Both the position numbers and the translations under genes were made by a program. 64,000 nt of DNA from the NCBI RefSeq assembly GCF_014205165.1, contig NZ_JACHMZ010000001.1:62001-126000 (forward strand), in the 5' to 3' direction. Positions 50,049 through 59,377 of this stretch are shown piece by piece. Numbering within the stretch: the stretch's first letter is position 1; each line of letters starts with the position of its first letter. Below the pieces are notes generated by a model. That model did not search any database. It was not told where the DNA came from and saw nothing but the letters and a program-made list of their open reading frames with translations. The stretch comes from Micromonospora carbonacea (lineage in GTDB: Bacteria; Actinomycetota; Actinomycetes; Mycobacteriales; Micromonosporaceae).

Positions 50049-52064
50049 ATGGAACGTACGCGTTTCTTCCGCCGACCGGTGGTCTGGATCATCCTGGTCA
50101 TCCTCGGCGCCGTTGTGCTCAGTCAGCTGTTCACCGCTGGTCCCAGCTACCACCGCGTGGACACTTCCGTTGCGCTCGACCAACTGCACACCGCCAAGAT
50201 CAAAAAGGCGGTCTTCCAGGACAAGGAGCAGACGCTCCAGCTGGACCTGGAGAGCAGGACCAAGTTCGGTGACACCACCACCGACCGGATCGAGGCCCAG
50301 TTCCCCTACGAGGTCGGCGACGAGGTCTGGAACGAGGTCCTCGCGGCCAAGGCGGCGAACCGGATCACCGGCCCGGCCGACACCAAGGTGTCGTCCGACA
50401 GCGTCTGGGTGAGCCTGCTGGTCAACCTGCTCCCCATCGCGCTGCTCGTGCTCCTGCTGCTGTTCTTCATGTCGCAGATGCAGGGCGGCGGCTCCCGGGT
50501 GCTCAACTTCGGCAAGTCCAAGGCGAAGATGATCACCAAGGACACCCCGAAGACGACCTTCGCGGACGTCGCGGGCGCCGAGGAGGCCGTCGAGGAGCTG
50601 CACGAGATCAAGGACTTCCTGCAGAACCCGGCGAAATACCAGGCCCTGGGCGCCAAGATCCCGAAGGGCGTGCTGCTCTTCGGCCCGCCCGGCACCGGTA
50701 AGACGCTGCTCGCCCGCGCCGTCGCCGGCGAGGCGGGGGTGCCGTTCTACTCGATCTCCGGCTCCGACTTCGTCGAGATGTTCGTGGGTGTCGGCGCGAG
50801 CCGCGTCCGCGACCTGTTCGAGCAGGCCAAGTCCAACGCCCCGGCGATCGTCTTCGTCGACGAGATCGACGCCGTCGGCCGCCACCGCGGCGCCGGCATG
50901 GGTGGCGGGCACGACGAGCGCGAGCAGACCCTCAACCAGCTCCTCGTCGAGATGGACGGCTTCGACACCAAGGGCGGGGTCATCCTGATCGCCGCCACCA
51001 ACCGGCCGGACATCCTCGACCCGGCGCTGCTGCGCCCCGGTCGCTTCGACCGGCAGATCCCGGTGGACGCCCCCGACATGGAGGGCCGCAAGGCCATCCT
51101 GCGGGTGCACGCCAAGGGCAAGCCGTTCACCCCCGACGTCGACCTCGACTCGGTGGCCCGGCGCACCCCGGGCTTCAGCGGCGCCGACCTGGCCAACGTG
51201 ATCAACGAGGCCGCGCTGCTGACCGCCCGCAAGGACCAGCGGGCGATCACCAACGACTCCCTGGAGGAGTCGATCGACCGGGTCATCGCCGGCCCGCAGC
51301 GCCGCACCCGGGTGATGAGCGACCAGGAGAAGAAGATCACCGCGTACCACGAGGGTGGGCACGCGCTGGTCGCCTGGGCGCTGCCCCACGCCGCCCCGGT
51401 GCACAAGGTGACGATCCTGTCGCGCGGCCGCTCGCTGGGTCACACGCTGGTCCTGCCGACCGAAGACAAGTACACCCAGACCCGCGCCGAGATGGTCGAC
51501 ACCCTGGCGTACGCGCTGGGCGGCCGGGCCGCCGAGGAGCTGGTCTTCCACGAGCCGACCACCGGCGCCGGCAACGACATCGAGAAGGCCACCGGGCTGG
51601 CCCGCGCGATGATCACCCAGTACGGCATGAGCTCCAAGCTCGGTGCGATCAAGTACGGCACCAGCGGCGACGAGCCGTTCCTCGGCCGCAACATGGGCCA
51701 CGAGCGGGACTACTCCGACGCGGTGGCCGCCGAGATCGACAACGAGATGCGGGCGCTGATCGAGCTGGCCCACGACGAGGCCTGGGAGATCCTGGTGGAA
51801 TACCGGGACGTCCTGGACAACATCGTCCTGGAGCTGATCGAGAAGGAGACCCTCTCCACCGCCGACATGGCCCGGATCTGCGCCCGCGTGGTGAAGCGTC
51901 CGCCGATGGCCCCCTACAACGGCTTCGGCAAGCGCCAGCCCTCCACCGAGCCCCCGGTCCTCACGCCGACCGAGAAGGAGGCGCTCAAGGCGCAGGCCCA
52001 GGCCGACGGAGCCTCCGTCGGCGGCGGCCTGCCGGGCTCCAACAACTCGGACGGTACGCACTGA
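50049..52064 (+). CDS. ftsH: ATP-dependent zinc metalloprotease FtsH
   Basis: 671 residues. Two transmembrane helices ([18 protein letters not shown] and [20 protein letters not shown]) flank an outer domain; AAA module with Walker A GPPGTGKT (about 213), Walker [22 protein letters not shown]; zinc motif HEGGH (about 434). It degrades misfolded membrane proteins and regulators. ATG 50049 is chosen since [10 protein letters not shown] is the usual start of actinobacterial FtsH; an upstream GTG at 49923 has no support. The folE frame begins at the stop. Confidence 0.95.
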   Translation: MERTRFFRRPVVWIILVILGAVVLSQLFTAGPSYHRVDTSVALDQLHTAKIKKAVFQDKEQTLQLDLESRTKFGDTTTDRIEAQFPYEVGDEVWNEVLAAKAANRITGPADTKVSSDSVWVSLLVNLLPIALLVLLLLFFMSQMQGGGSRVLNFGKSKAKMITKDTPKTTFADVAGAEEAVEELHEIKDFLQNPAKYQALGAKIPKGVLLFGPPGTGKTLLARAVAGEAGVPFYSISGSDFVEMFVGVGASRVRDLFEQAKSNAPAIVFVDEIDAVGRHRGAGMGGGHDEREQTLNQLLVEMDGFDTKGGVILIAATNRPDILDPALLRPGRFDRQIPVDAPDMEGRKAILRVHAKGKPFTPDVDLDSVARRTPGFSGADLANVINEAALLTARKDQRAITNDSLEESIDRVIAGPQRRTRVMSDQEKKITAYHEGGHALVAWALPHAAPVHKVTILSRGRSLGHTLVLPTEDKYTQTRAEMVDTLAYALGGRAAEELVFHEPTTGAGNDIEKATGLARAMITQYGMSSKLGAIKYGTSGDEPFLGRNMGHERDYSDAVAAEIDNEMRALIELAHDEAWEILVEYRDVLDNIVLELIEKETLSTADMARICARVVKRPPMAPYNGFGKRQPSTEPPVLTPTEKEALKAQAQADGASVGGGLPGSNNSDGTH

Positions 52065-52762
52065 ACACCGACCCGGCGGCCGGTCACGAGGCACCGATCC
52101 CGAGTGCCTCGTCGACCGAGCCCGACACCGACGGTCTGGACTACCTCGCCGCGCGGCTGGTCAACGGCAAGTTGACCGGTCGCCCGGTCGAGGAGTCCGT
52201 CGACCTGGCCCGCATCGAAAAGGCCGTCCGCGAGATCCTCATCGCCGTCGGCGAGGATCCCGACCGCGACGGTCTCGTGAAGACCCCGGCCCGGGTCGCC
52301 CGCGCGTACGCCGAGCTCTTCGCCGGCCTGCGGGTCGACCCGGCGCAGGTGCTCAGCACCACCTTCGAGGCCAACCACGAGGAGCTGGTGCTCGTCCGGG
52401 ACATCGACGTGATGAGCCTCTGCGAGCACCACCTGCTCCCGTTCCGGGGCAGCGCGCACATCGGCTACATCCCCGGGCCGGACGGCCGGATCACCGGCCT
52501 GTCCAAGCTCGCCCGGCTCGTCGAGGTCTACGCCCGCCGCCCCCAGGTGCAGGAGCGGCTCACCTCCCAGATCGCCGACCTGCTGATGAGCAGCCTCGCC
52601 CCGCGCGGCGTCGTGGTGGTGCTCGAATGCGAGCACATGTGCATGGCCATGCGCGGCATCCAGAAGGCCGGGGCGAAGACCATCACCTCCGCGGTCCGCG
52701 GCGTGCTCCAGCACGACGCCAAGTCCCGCGCCGAGGCGATGTCCCTGATCATCCCCCGCTGA
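52061..52762 (+). CDS. folE: GTP cyclohydrolase I, probable CTG start
   Basis: About 233 residues if it starts at CTG 52061, which overlaps the ftsH stop (CTGA); only 196 if it starts at TTG 52172. The 37 codons between read with strong G/C third positions ([11 protein letters not shown]...[13 protein letters not shown]), so they look translated, and no ATG or GTG is in frame there. The enzyme core is intact: zinc ligands in CEHHLLPF and CEHMCM, and [22 protein letters not shown]. It makes dihydroneopterin triphosphate for folate. A perfect hairpin follows. Confidence 0.85.
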   Translation: MNTDPAAGHEAPIPSASSTEPDTDGLDYLAARLVNGKLTGRPVEESVDLARIEKAVREILIAVGEDPDRDGLVKTPARVARAYAELFAGLRVDPAQVLSTTFEANHEELVLVRDIDVMSLCEHHLLPFRGSAHIGYIPGPDGRITGLSKLARLVEVYARRPQVQERLTSQIADLLMSSLAPRGVVVVLECEHMCMAMRGIQKAGAKTITSAVRGVLQHDAKSRAEAMSLIIPR

Positions 52763-52783
52763 CCGGCGGCGCCAATCCCGCAA

Positions 52784-52819
52784 CGACGCCGGGGCGACCA
52801 CGCGGTCGCCCCGGCGTCG
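52784..52819. terminator. Perfect hairpin after folE
   Basis: CGACGCCGGGGCGACC (52784-52799) pairs exactly with 52804-52819 around a four-base loop. It lies 22 bases after the folE stop and also suits the convergent gene at 52875. Confidence 0.8.
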
Positions 52820-52874
52820 CCGTTCCTGCTACCCGCGCCCGGTCCCGCCGCGCGGCCCGTCACGGCCGGGCGGC

Positions 52875-53750
52875 TCAACCGGCCAGCATCGCCAGCACGA
52901 GCCCGGCGGTGGTCAGCACAGCCGGGACGAGACATACCAGGGCCCCCCACCGGGGCGTCCGGTCCACCGGGCCGTCGGCCGGCACCCCCGCCGCGCCGGC
53001 CCGCCCGACCGGGGCCGCAGGCGCGGCGGGGGCGCCGGCCGCCACGACCGGGCCGGTCGGTGCCGTGCCGTGCGTCGCCGCCCCAGCGGCGGGCCGCTTC
53101 CCGTTCCGATCCGTCGCCGGCCCCGCCGGCCCGCCGAAGAGGCGGCCGACGCCGATCCAGCCGGCGACGAAGGCGGCCGCAGGCATCGGAAGCCCGCACA
53201 CCAGGGCCACCGCGCTCGCCGGGCCGGCACCCGTCGCCACGTACAGCACCACCTGGAGCAGCGGAACCACCAGCGCGAGCGGCCCGTAGACCAGCAGGTT
53301 GCGCAGCCGCGGCGGCCAGGCCCCCGGACCGGACCGGCCGCGCCCCGCCAACAGACCGTCGGCCCCGTCCGCCCAGCCCCGCGCCGCGCGCAGGGCCGTC
53401 GACACCGCCGTCGGCCCGGCGACCATCTCCCGGGCCGCCTCGCTCAGCTCCGGCGGCGACGGCGCCAGCACGATCGGGGGTACGCCCAACTCGCGCAGCC
53501 GGGACCGCTGCGGCGCCAGCCGCTCGCGTACCCCGGTCAGCTCCTCGCGGGCGGCCTGCACCGCCCGGGCCTGCTCCGTCGCGGCGGTCGCCGCGCCCCG
53601 GCGCACCCCGTCGAGCTGGCGGGCGGCGGCGACGTACTCCGTCCAGGCCGCGGCGCTGTCGACGGCGGGCACCGGGTCGACGCCGGCCCGCTGGCGGACC
53701 GGTCCCGCAGCCGGCGGTGCGGCGACGACGGTGGTCGGCTCCCGGCTCAT
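52875..53750 (-). CDS. Membrane protein coupled to the FtsK-like gene
   Basis: 291 residues. The first 150 residues are cytoplasmic and helical, with a coiled-coil-like stretch (ARAVQAAREELTGVRERLAPQRSRLREL). Then three hydrophobic segments (LLVYGPLALVVPLLQVVLYV, AVALVCGLPMPAAAFVAGW and the C-terminal LVCLVPAVLTTAGLVLAML) with a Pro/Ala-rich loop. ATG 53750 overlaps the stop of the FtsK-like gene (ATGA), so the two proteins probably work together. No family recognised. Confidence 0.75.
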   Translation of the reverse strand: MSREPTTVVAAPPAAGPVRQRAGVDPVPAVDSAAAWTEYVAAARQLDGVRRGAATAATEQARAVQAAREELTGVRERLAPQRSRLRELGVPPIVLAPSPPELSEAAREMVAGPTAVSTALRAARGWADGADGLLAGRGRSGPGAWPPRLRNLLVYGPLALVVPLLQVVLYVATGAGPASAVALVCGLPMPAAAFVAGWIGVGRLFGGPAGPATDRNGKRPAAGAATHGTAPTGPVVAAGAPAAPAAPVGRAGAAGVPADGPVDRTPRWGALVCLVPAVLTTAGLVLAMLAG

Positions 53751-56700
53751 CCGCCCTCCCCCTCGTCGGTCCCTGCCTCGGCACCGGCGGCCCGCGTCGC
53801 GGCCTCGGCCGCAGTTCCCCCGTCGGTTCCCGGGCCCGCCCCGGCCCCCGTGGTGGTGTCGCTTCGCGTCGTGGCGTGGGCTTGCGGGGCGCTGCCGGCT
53901 TCCGTCATGGTGCCGGCTTCCGTCACGGTGCCGGTGGGCCGTGGCGCGTCGTCGCCCGGGCCGGCGAACGGCACCAGCAGGACACCCCGCTCGTCCGGGC
54001 CGTCCCAGAGCATCGCCCGGCCCGGCCGGGGACGCCACTGCACCGGATGCCCGAACAGCGCCGTGAGCTGGGCCCCCGGCACGTCCACCGCGACCACGGC
54101 GGCCAGCTTGTCGAGGTCGTCCTCGGCCCGCGCCACCGCCGTGAACGGCGGCACCGTGCGCCACCAGCCGAGCAGGTGCCGGCCGGCCGGCGGGCCGTCC
54201 CGCAGCAGGGTCCGCAGCCGGTCCGCCAGCAGATCGGGCGGCACGGGGCCGCTCGCTGGACGCTCGTGGCCGGCGAGCCGGCCCGCCGGTCGCTCGTGCG
54301 GCGCGGGCCCGGCTGCCTGTCGCTCGTCCGGGGCGGCCCCGGCTGCCTGTCGCTCGCGTAAGGCGGCCCCGGTTGCCCGCCGGTCGTGCGGGGCGGTCCC
54401 GTCCAACCCGAAGACCACCAGGTAGCCGGGCTCCTCGGCGTCGACGGCGGCGAGCAGGCCCGGCAGGTCGACACGTTCCACCCGGTGCTGGCCGGCGAGG
54501 TCCGCCGCCAGGGCGTCGGCCACCGGCGTCGCCTCGGCGGCGAGTGACGCCACCACGAACCGTCCCGTGCCCGGCGCGTGGTGCGCCGCGACGCTCCGTG
54601 CCGCAGTGGCCAACAGGGCGACCGCCTCCGCCCCCGGGCCGAGGACGGCCAGGTTACGGCCGGCACCCGCGCCGAGCGGCACCGTGACCGTCGACCGGGA
54701 CGGATCCACCGCCCGGCCCAGCAGGGCCACCGGCCCCCGCGCCCGCCCGGCGAAGGCCGCCCGGTAGTGCTGATCGTTACGCAACGACGGGCGCGCCCAA
54801 CCGGCGAAGACGACCGGCGGAGCCGACCGCTCCGGACGGGCCGCCCAGAGCCTGCGCCGCAGCTCCCCGATCGTCTCCGGGGCCTCGTGCGGGTCGGGGA
54901 AGCGGACCATCCGCTCGTGCCCCCGGGTGGCCCCCCGGGGACCGCCGAGGCCGCCCGCCGTGTTCACCACCGCGCTGCCCACCGGCAGCCCCGCTGCGGC
55001 GTCGTTGCTCGGCTCCAGCACCGGGCCCCCACCGGCCAACGCCACCCGCACCGGGAACTGCCCGGGCAACGAGTCGCGGGTCGTCGGCCCACCGGCGATC
55101 CCCAGATCACCCTCCCCGGCCAGGACCAGATGCACCCCGTACGCCCGACCGGACCGGGCCAGGGCGTCCAGGCGGGCGACCGCGTCAGTGGCCAGCCGAT
55201 CCTGCTCGGCCAGCAGGAGCGGGAAGTTGTCGATCACACAGACCACCCGGGGCAGGGCCTGGTGCTCACGCAGGCCGGCGAACCGCTGCCCACCGGCGCG
55301 CTGGCCGGCCTCCTCCCGGCGGCGGGTTTCCGCCGTCAGCTCGTCGAGGAGGCCCAGCACGTACTCCCGGTCGGCGGCCAGCCCCGCCGAACGCACCTGG
55401 GGCACCCAGGACCGGTCCCGCTCGGTCTGCAGGAACTCCGCGAACGACTCGCCGTCGCCCAGGTCGGCCAGGTGCAGAGCCAGCTCGTCCGGGCCGTACC
55501 GGGCGGAGAGGCCGAGCAGCACGTTGCTGAGGAAGGCGGCGCGATCCGCCCCGGACCGTCCGCTGACCAGCCAGTGCGGGGTCAGCTCGGTGAACCCCAC
55601 GGTGACCGGGCGGCCACCCGCGTCCCCGACCGTGGTGGAGACGCCCTCCACGGAGCCCGCCGTCCACAGTGGGGCGGCCGGGTCGGGCAGCAGGTCGGCC
55701 AGGCTGAGCCGGGAACCGGCCTCGATCTCTGCGGCAAGCCGTCGGCACACGGCGTCGACCAGGGCAGCCGGCGGATCGTCGTCGACGAAGACGGGGGAGT
55801 TCAGCCCACCCGGTGGCTCCGCCCCCGGCCCCGCCAGGGAACTGCCCGGCGGGTCACCCAGCAGCGCGTACGCGTTGCGCATGGCCAGCGGGGTGGTCTG
55901 CGGCAGGGGCGCACGGGTCGCGTACGGGCCGGCCGGTGGCCAGCCGGCCACGACCAGGTGCAGGCCGGCAGCCCGACCCCGCGCCGCCAGCGCCTCGATC
56001 CGATCCAGATCGGCCGGATCCGTCGCCTCCGGCCAGGCGGCCACGACCACCAGCAGCGTACGGTCGTGGCGGCGCGGTCGGCCACTGCTCGGCGACACCC
56101 ACTGCTCCGCCTCGGTGAGCACGGCCCGCAGCCCGACGACGTCCGTGGCCGGCGGGGGCAGCAGGCCGGCGTCCGCGAGCACGGCGAACGGGGCGAACGT
56201 GCCGTCCGGCGGCGCGGCCAGCCCGGTGCCGGTGCTGCCGGTGTCGGTGCTGCCGGTGTCGGTGGTCGTGGTCGCGCGTGCGCCGGTGGTCACGCCCGTG
56301 CGTGCGTCGGCGGCGGCACCCGGCCCTGCGCCGGTCGCCGGATCCGTTCGCGCTCCGGCGGTGGTGGTGCTGACTTTTCCGGTGCCGGTCCCGTCGATGG
56401 CGCGGACCAGCAGGCAACCGGCCGGCGTCGCCGCCAGCAGGCGCAGCAGCACGGCCCGGAGCAGCCCCGCCACCCGGGGATCCCGGGCGTCGCTGTCGAT
56501 CGTCAGGTGCCCGGTGCCGAGCAGCGGCACGAGGGCCGGGAAGCGCGCGTCGTCCAGCGGAGCTGCCATGCCCACCCGGACGAACGGCGGCGGGCCCTCG
56601 CCCGACGGGACCGCCACGGTGAGTGTCTCCAGTGACGCCCCCGCCCAGCCCGGCGCGAGCACAGCCGCCGTGGACCGCAGCCGGTCCGCCAACTCGTACT

Positions 56701-56833
56701 GCCGGCGCTGGTCCGCCGGTGCGGGCCGGATCTCGTCGAGGACGGCGGCCGCCGCAGCGGCCGTCGCCTCCGCCCTGCGGTGCAGGGCAGCGGCGCGGTT
56801 GGTGCGTGTCCTCGGACCGAACACCGCGTCCAC
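53747..56833 (-). CDS. FtsK/SpoIIIE-like protein with degenerate P-loops
   Basis: 1028 residues. The segment PHWLVSGRSGADRAAFL stands where FtsK/EccC proteins have PHLLIAGxxGSGKS, so the Walker A lysine is missing; a Walker B-like VVCVIDNFPLLL remains. A second ATPase-like module has AVLGPGAEAVALLATAA, also without GKS. It is unlikely to hydrolyse ATP and may be a structural paralogue of EccC. Three low-complexity stretches are coded by in-frame tandem repeats, including a 30-bp array. It precedes and overlaps the membrane protein gene. GTG 56833 is the start. Confidence 0.75.
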   Translation of the reverse strand: MDAVFGPRTRTNRAAALHRRAEATAAAAAAVLDEIRPAPADQRRQYELADRLRSTAAVLAPGWAGASLETLTVAVPSGEGPPPFVRVGMAAPLDDARFPALVPLLGTGHLTIDSDARDPRVAGLLRAVLLRLLAATPAGCLLVRAIDGTGTGKVSTTTAGARTDPATGAGPGAAADARTGVTTGARATTTTDTGSTDTGSTGTGLAAPPDGTFAPFAVLADAGLLPPPATDVVGLRAVLTEAEQWVSPSSGRPRRHDRTLLVVVAAWPEATDPADLDRIEALAARGRAAGLHLVVAGWPPAGPYATRAPLPQTTPLAMRNAYALLGDPPGSSLAGPGAEPPGGLNSPVFVDDDPPAALVDAVCRRLAAEIEAGSRLSLADLLPDPAAPLWTAGSVEGVSTTVGDAGGRPVTVGFTELTPHWLVSGRSGADRAAFLSNVLLGLSARYGPDELALHLADLGDGESFAEFLQTERDRSWVPQVRSAGLAADREYVLGLLDELTAETRRREEAGQRAGGQRFAGLREHQALPRVVCVIDNFPLLLAEQDRLATDAVARLDALARSGRAYGVHLVLAGEGDLGIAGGPTTRDSLPGQFPVRVALAGGGPVLEPSNDAAAGLPVGSAVVNTAGGLGGPRGATRGHERMVRFPDPHEAPETIGELRRRLWAARPERSAPPVVFAGWARPSLRNDQHYRAAFAGRARGPVALLGRAVDPSRSTVTVPLGAGAGRNLAVLGPGAEAVALLATAARSVAAHHAPGTGRFVVASLAAEATPVADALAADLAGQHRVERVDLPGLLAAVDAEEPGYLVVFGLDGTAPHDRRATGAALRERQAAGAAPDERQAAGPAPHERPAGRLAGHERPASGPVPPDLLADRLRTLLRDGPPAGRHLLGWWRTVPPFTAVARAEDDLDKLAAVVAVDVPGAQLTALFGHPVQWRPRPGRAMLWDGPDERGVLLVPFAGPGDDAPRPTGTVTEAGTMTEAGSAPQAHATTRSDTTTGAGAGPGTDGGTAAEAATRAAGAEAGTDEGEGG
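53893..53928 (-). repeat. 18-bp tandem repeat in the FtsK-like gene
   Basis: TGCCGGCTTCCGTCA(T/C)GG occurs twice in direct succession, coding TEAG(T/S) repeats in the C-terminal tail. Confidence 0.7.
54246..54396 (-). repeat. 30-bp minisatellite in the FtsK-like gene
   Basis: CGCTCGT-type units recur at exactly 30-base steps: 54261, 54291, 54321, 54351 and 54381. They encode about five ten-residue units of the form ERQAAGPAPH. Confidence 0.8.
56231..56260 (-). repeat. 15-bp tandem repeat in the FtsK-like gene
   Basis: GGTGCTGCCGGTGTC occurs twice without change, coding the DTGST repeats of a Thr-rich linker. Confidence 0.75.
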
Positions 56834-56995
56834 CCCCTCGTCCCGAGGTTGGGAACCCCTCCCCGAGCAGTGACGGTATCCCAGGTCCCGCCCGTCCTCA
56901 GGGATGCGCCACGGCGGGTGCGCCGGAGATGTCCGTGACCGGTCGGATTCTCACCGCTGGGGGTCGTCCTGTCACGATCCGCTGCATCCTGGGCA

Positions 56996-57030
56996 TTGGG
57001 TACGAGGCGTCCAGCCGATAGCCTCAAGGG
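56996..57030 (+). promoter_or_regulatory. Putative -35/-10 promoter of a leaderless gene
   Basis: TTGGGT (56996-57001), 17-base spacer, TAGCCT (57019-57024); six bases later GTG 57031 is the start codon. The best complete sigma-70-like promoter in the window. Confidence 0.5.
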
Positions 57031-57603
57031 GTGGAATCAGTGCAGCCCCCCGCCGGTTCCCAGGTCTCCCGCGTACCGGCGCAGCGGACCCCGCCGGAGC
57101 AGTTGGTGCCCCCGTCGGGGATGCCGACGCCGGCCCGCCGGCCAGGACGGGTGCGGACCATCATCACGGTGGTCGCCGGGGTGCTCGGGTTGCTGCTCGT
57201 CGGCGGCGGCATCACCGCCTTCGTGCTGTACGACCGCGCCACCAGACCGGATCGCAGCGCCCCGGACGTGGTCGTCGACAACTACCTGCGTGCGTTCCTC
57301 GTCGACCGCAACGACATCAAGGCCGACCAGTTCACCTGCTCAGCAAGGCCGCCTGAACTAGAGGAACTGCGCAGGCTTCGCGACGATCTGATCGTCCGTG
57401 AAGATCGGTTCTCCACCACGATCTCTGTAAGTTGGGGCAGGCTGGACCTTCTTAAGCAAGGGGAAAGAACGACCATTCAGGTTGATCTGATCATTTCTGC
57501 CTACGTCGACGGGGTCTCGCAGAGCGACCGCCAGCCGTGGCAGTTCGAGGTCAGAGAGACCGGTGATGAGTGGAGGGTGTGTGGCGGGACAGCTGCGGCA
57601 TGA
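57031..57603 (+). CDS. Single-TM protein with small outer domain
   Basis: 190 residues. A Pro-rich cytoplasmic head of about 40 residues, one transmembrane helix (IITVVAGVLGLLLVGGGITAFVLY) and an outer domain of about 110 residues beginning APDVVVDNYLRAFLVDRNDIK, an NTF2-like start. The middle of the outer domain (57340-57500) uses many A/T-ending codons, unlike the rest. Divergent from the FtsK-like gene and converging with the next gene, nine bases apart. Function unknown; the layout recalls VirB8/TcpC-type proteins of conjugative machines. Confidence 0.7.
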   Translation: MESVQPPAGSQVSRVPAQRTPPEQLVPPSGMPTPARRPGRVRTIITVVAGVLGLLLVGGGITAFVLYDRATRPDRSAPDVVVDNYLRAFLVDRNDIKADQFTCSARPPELEELRRLRDDLIVREDRFSTTISVSWGRLDLLKQGERTTIQVDLIISAYVDGVSQSDRQPWQFEVRETGDEWRVCGGTAAA

Positions 57604-57612
57604 ACTCCCTCA

Positions 57613-58212
57613 CTACTCGATCCAGAGGAGATGGACCGGGACCTCCAGAGTGGTGGGCGGCTGACCTCGCCAGGCCCAGCGGTACCACTCCAGCTCGGGC
57701 GTGATCCGGACGCAGATGTCCCCCTCGGCCCCCGAGTAGGTCTCGGTCACTGCGCGGAGGTCCCGCTGCTCACCGGCGTCAGCCACGTGCACGACCCGGC
57801 GTCCCGTGACGGCACCGGCCTCGAAGACCGGAGTCGGCGCCCGGTGGGCCGGTGCGTCCAGGGAGACCAGGTTGACGCTGGAGACCCCGACCGTCGGGAC
57901 GCTCGGCCGGTTCCCCAGGGTTTCCACCCACACCCGCTCGACCGGCACCAGCGGGGCGAAGACCTCGACCTGCTCGGACTCCGCGCGGTACCACTCCTGC
58001 TCGGGAATGACCGGCACGTAGGTGCGGCTGTTCTGCACCACGCGCTCGTCGGCGCGCAGGTCGCCGCGCCAGCCGAGACCGGGCAGCCCGACCAGCACCC
58101 GCCGTCCCCGTAGTTCGACCCGTCCGGTCGCGGGCACGATCTCGATCGGCCTGGGCGGCTGGGGCGCCCAGTCAGGCTGGTCGGCGAAGGGGTCGGGAAG
58201 TGGCCCGGTCAT
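57613..58212 (-). CDS. Hypothetical protein of the T4SS-like cluster
   Basis: 199 residues, no signal peptide or membrane helix seen. Two similar halves are apparent: PVIPEQEWYRAESEQVEV and CVRITPELEWYRWAWRGQ each have a PExEWYR core, suggesting an internal duplication of a beta-rich unit. It ends the minus-strand run, 13 bases after the wall hydrolase gene. Family not recognised. Confidence 0.65.
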   Translation of the reverse strand: MTGPLPDPFADQPDWAPQPPRPIEIVPATGRVELRGRRVLVGLPGLGWRGDLRADERVVQNSRTYVPVIPEQEWYRAESEQVEVFAPLVPVERVWVETLGNRPSVPTVGVSSVNLVSLDAPAHRAPTPVFEAGAVTGRRVVHVADAGEQRDLRAVTETYSGAEGDICVRITPELEWYRWAWRGQPPTTLEVPVHLLWIE

Positions 58213-58225
58213 GCGTACCGGAGCC

Positions 58226-59377
58226 CTACGCCTTGCCGTTCAGGGGCGCACCCCGGTCCCGCATGAACGGCACCGGGTTGACCGCACCACGACTGGACCG
58301 GTCGCCGTCCAGGTGGACCTCGAAGTGCAGGTGCGGGCCGGACGAGTTTCCGCTGCTCCCGACCTCACCGATCACCTCTCCGGCCTTGACCATCTGGCCG
58401 GGGACCACCCGGGGCTTGACGATCATGTGGCAGTACCGGGTCACGTAGCCGCCGGAGTGCAGCACGTCGACGAACCAGCCACACCCACCCTTGCCCGGAT
58501 AGCCGTCGACATCACAGCTCAGCTGGCCGTTGTTGGCCGGGTCGCACCTGGCGACCAGTACCCGGCCGGTCGCCGCCACGCGGATCAGGGTGCGCTTCGG
58601 CGCGGCGATGTCCACCCCGTTGTGCCGGGGGCGACTGGCCGTCCGGAATCCGGAGCCGACACCCCCCGGGATCGGCGCCGTCCAGCCCGAGGCGGCGATC
58701 TGGCCCCGGGTGGCGGCGTTGCAGATGCTGCGCTGAGCCACCTGCACCGTGCGTGCCGCACCGCCGGCGAGCGCGTCGACGATCCTGCTGGCGAGGTCCT
58801 CGTGCTTCGCGTAGGCGTCAGGGAAGGCGCTCACCTGCACCCGCTGGGCGGCCCTGGTCAGCGAGAGTTGCTCCCAGCCGGGGACCTTCACCAGCTTCTC
58901 GTAGAACTTGCGGGACGAGTAGGACGGGTCCTGCAACTGCTCGGGGGACCCCCAGCCCTGGCTGGGGCGCTGCTGGAACAGGCCCACCGAGTCGTGGTCG
59001 TTGCGGCTGCCCAGGTGGGGAAGGTTCCGTAGGCCGGATTCCTGCATGGCGGTCGCGACGGCGATCACCCAGCCGCGAGGCGGGACCTTCATGTCCGAGC
59101 CGACCTTGATGATGACCGCGGCGTTGCGGATCTGGCTCTCGCCGTACTGCGCGAAGCGGGGCATCTTGCCGGAGATCTTGACCTGGTGGGACGAGCCGCA
59201 GGCGGACTGGGCCTCCGGGGAGAGGTCGTCACTGCCGCCGCTCAGTTCGGTGAGGAAGAACGCCGCCGTCCCCCCGGTGCAACAGAGCAGCGTGAGCGTG
59301 GCGGTCAGTGCGACGGCCAGCGCGCCGATCCGCAGCCTGCGCTGCGGGCTGCTGCCATCTCCCATGTGCTCGCTCAT
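58226..59377 (-). CDS. Cell-wall hydrolase: lysozyme-like domain plus M23 peptidase
   Basis: 383 residues. N-terminal transmembrane anchor (IGALAVALTATLTLLCCTGG), then a lysozyme/transglycosylase-like domain (VIAVATAMQESGLRNLP with the catalytic-type Glu, DSVGLFQQRPSQGWG), then an M23 domain with RHNGVDIAAP (His and Asp ligands) and GPHLHFEVH. Such double enzymes open the wall for conjugative and type IV secretion channels. ATG 59377 overlaps the stop of the upstream gene (ATGA). Confidence 0.85.
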   Translation of the reverse strand: MSEHMGDGSSPQRRLRIGALAVALTATLTLLCCTGGTAAFFLTELSGGSDDLSPEAQSACGSSHQVKISGKMPRFAQYGESQIRNAAVIIKVGSDMKVPPRGWVIAVATAMQESGLRNLPHLGSRNDHDSVGLFQQRPSQGWGSPEQLQDPSYSSRKFYEKLVKVPGWEQLSLTRAAQRVQVSAFPDAYAKHEDLASRIVDALAGGAARTVQVAQRSICNAATRGQIAASGWTAPIPGGVGSGFRTASRPRHNGVDIAAPKRTLIRVAATGRVLVARCDPANNGQLSCDVDGYPGKGGCGWFVDVLHSGGYVTRYCHMIVKPRVVPGQMVKAGEVIGEVGSSGNSSGPHLHFEVHLDGDRSSRGAVNPVPFMRDRGAPLNGKA

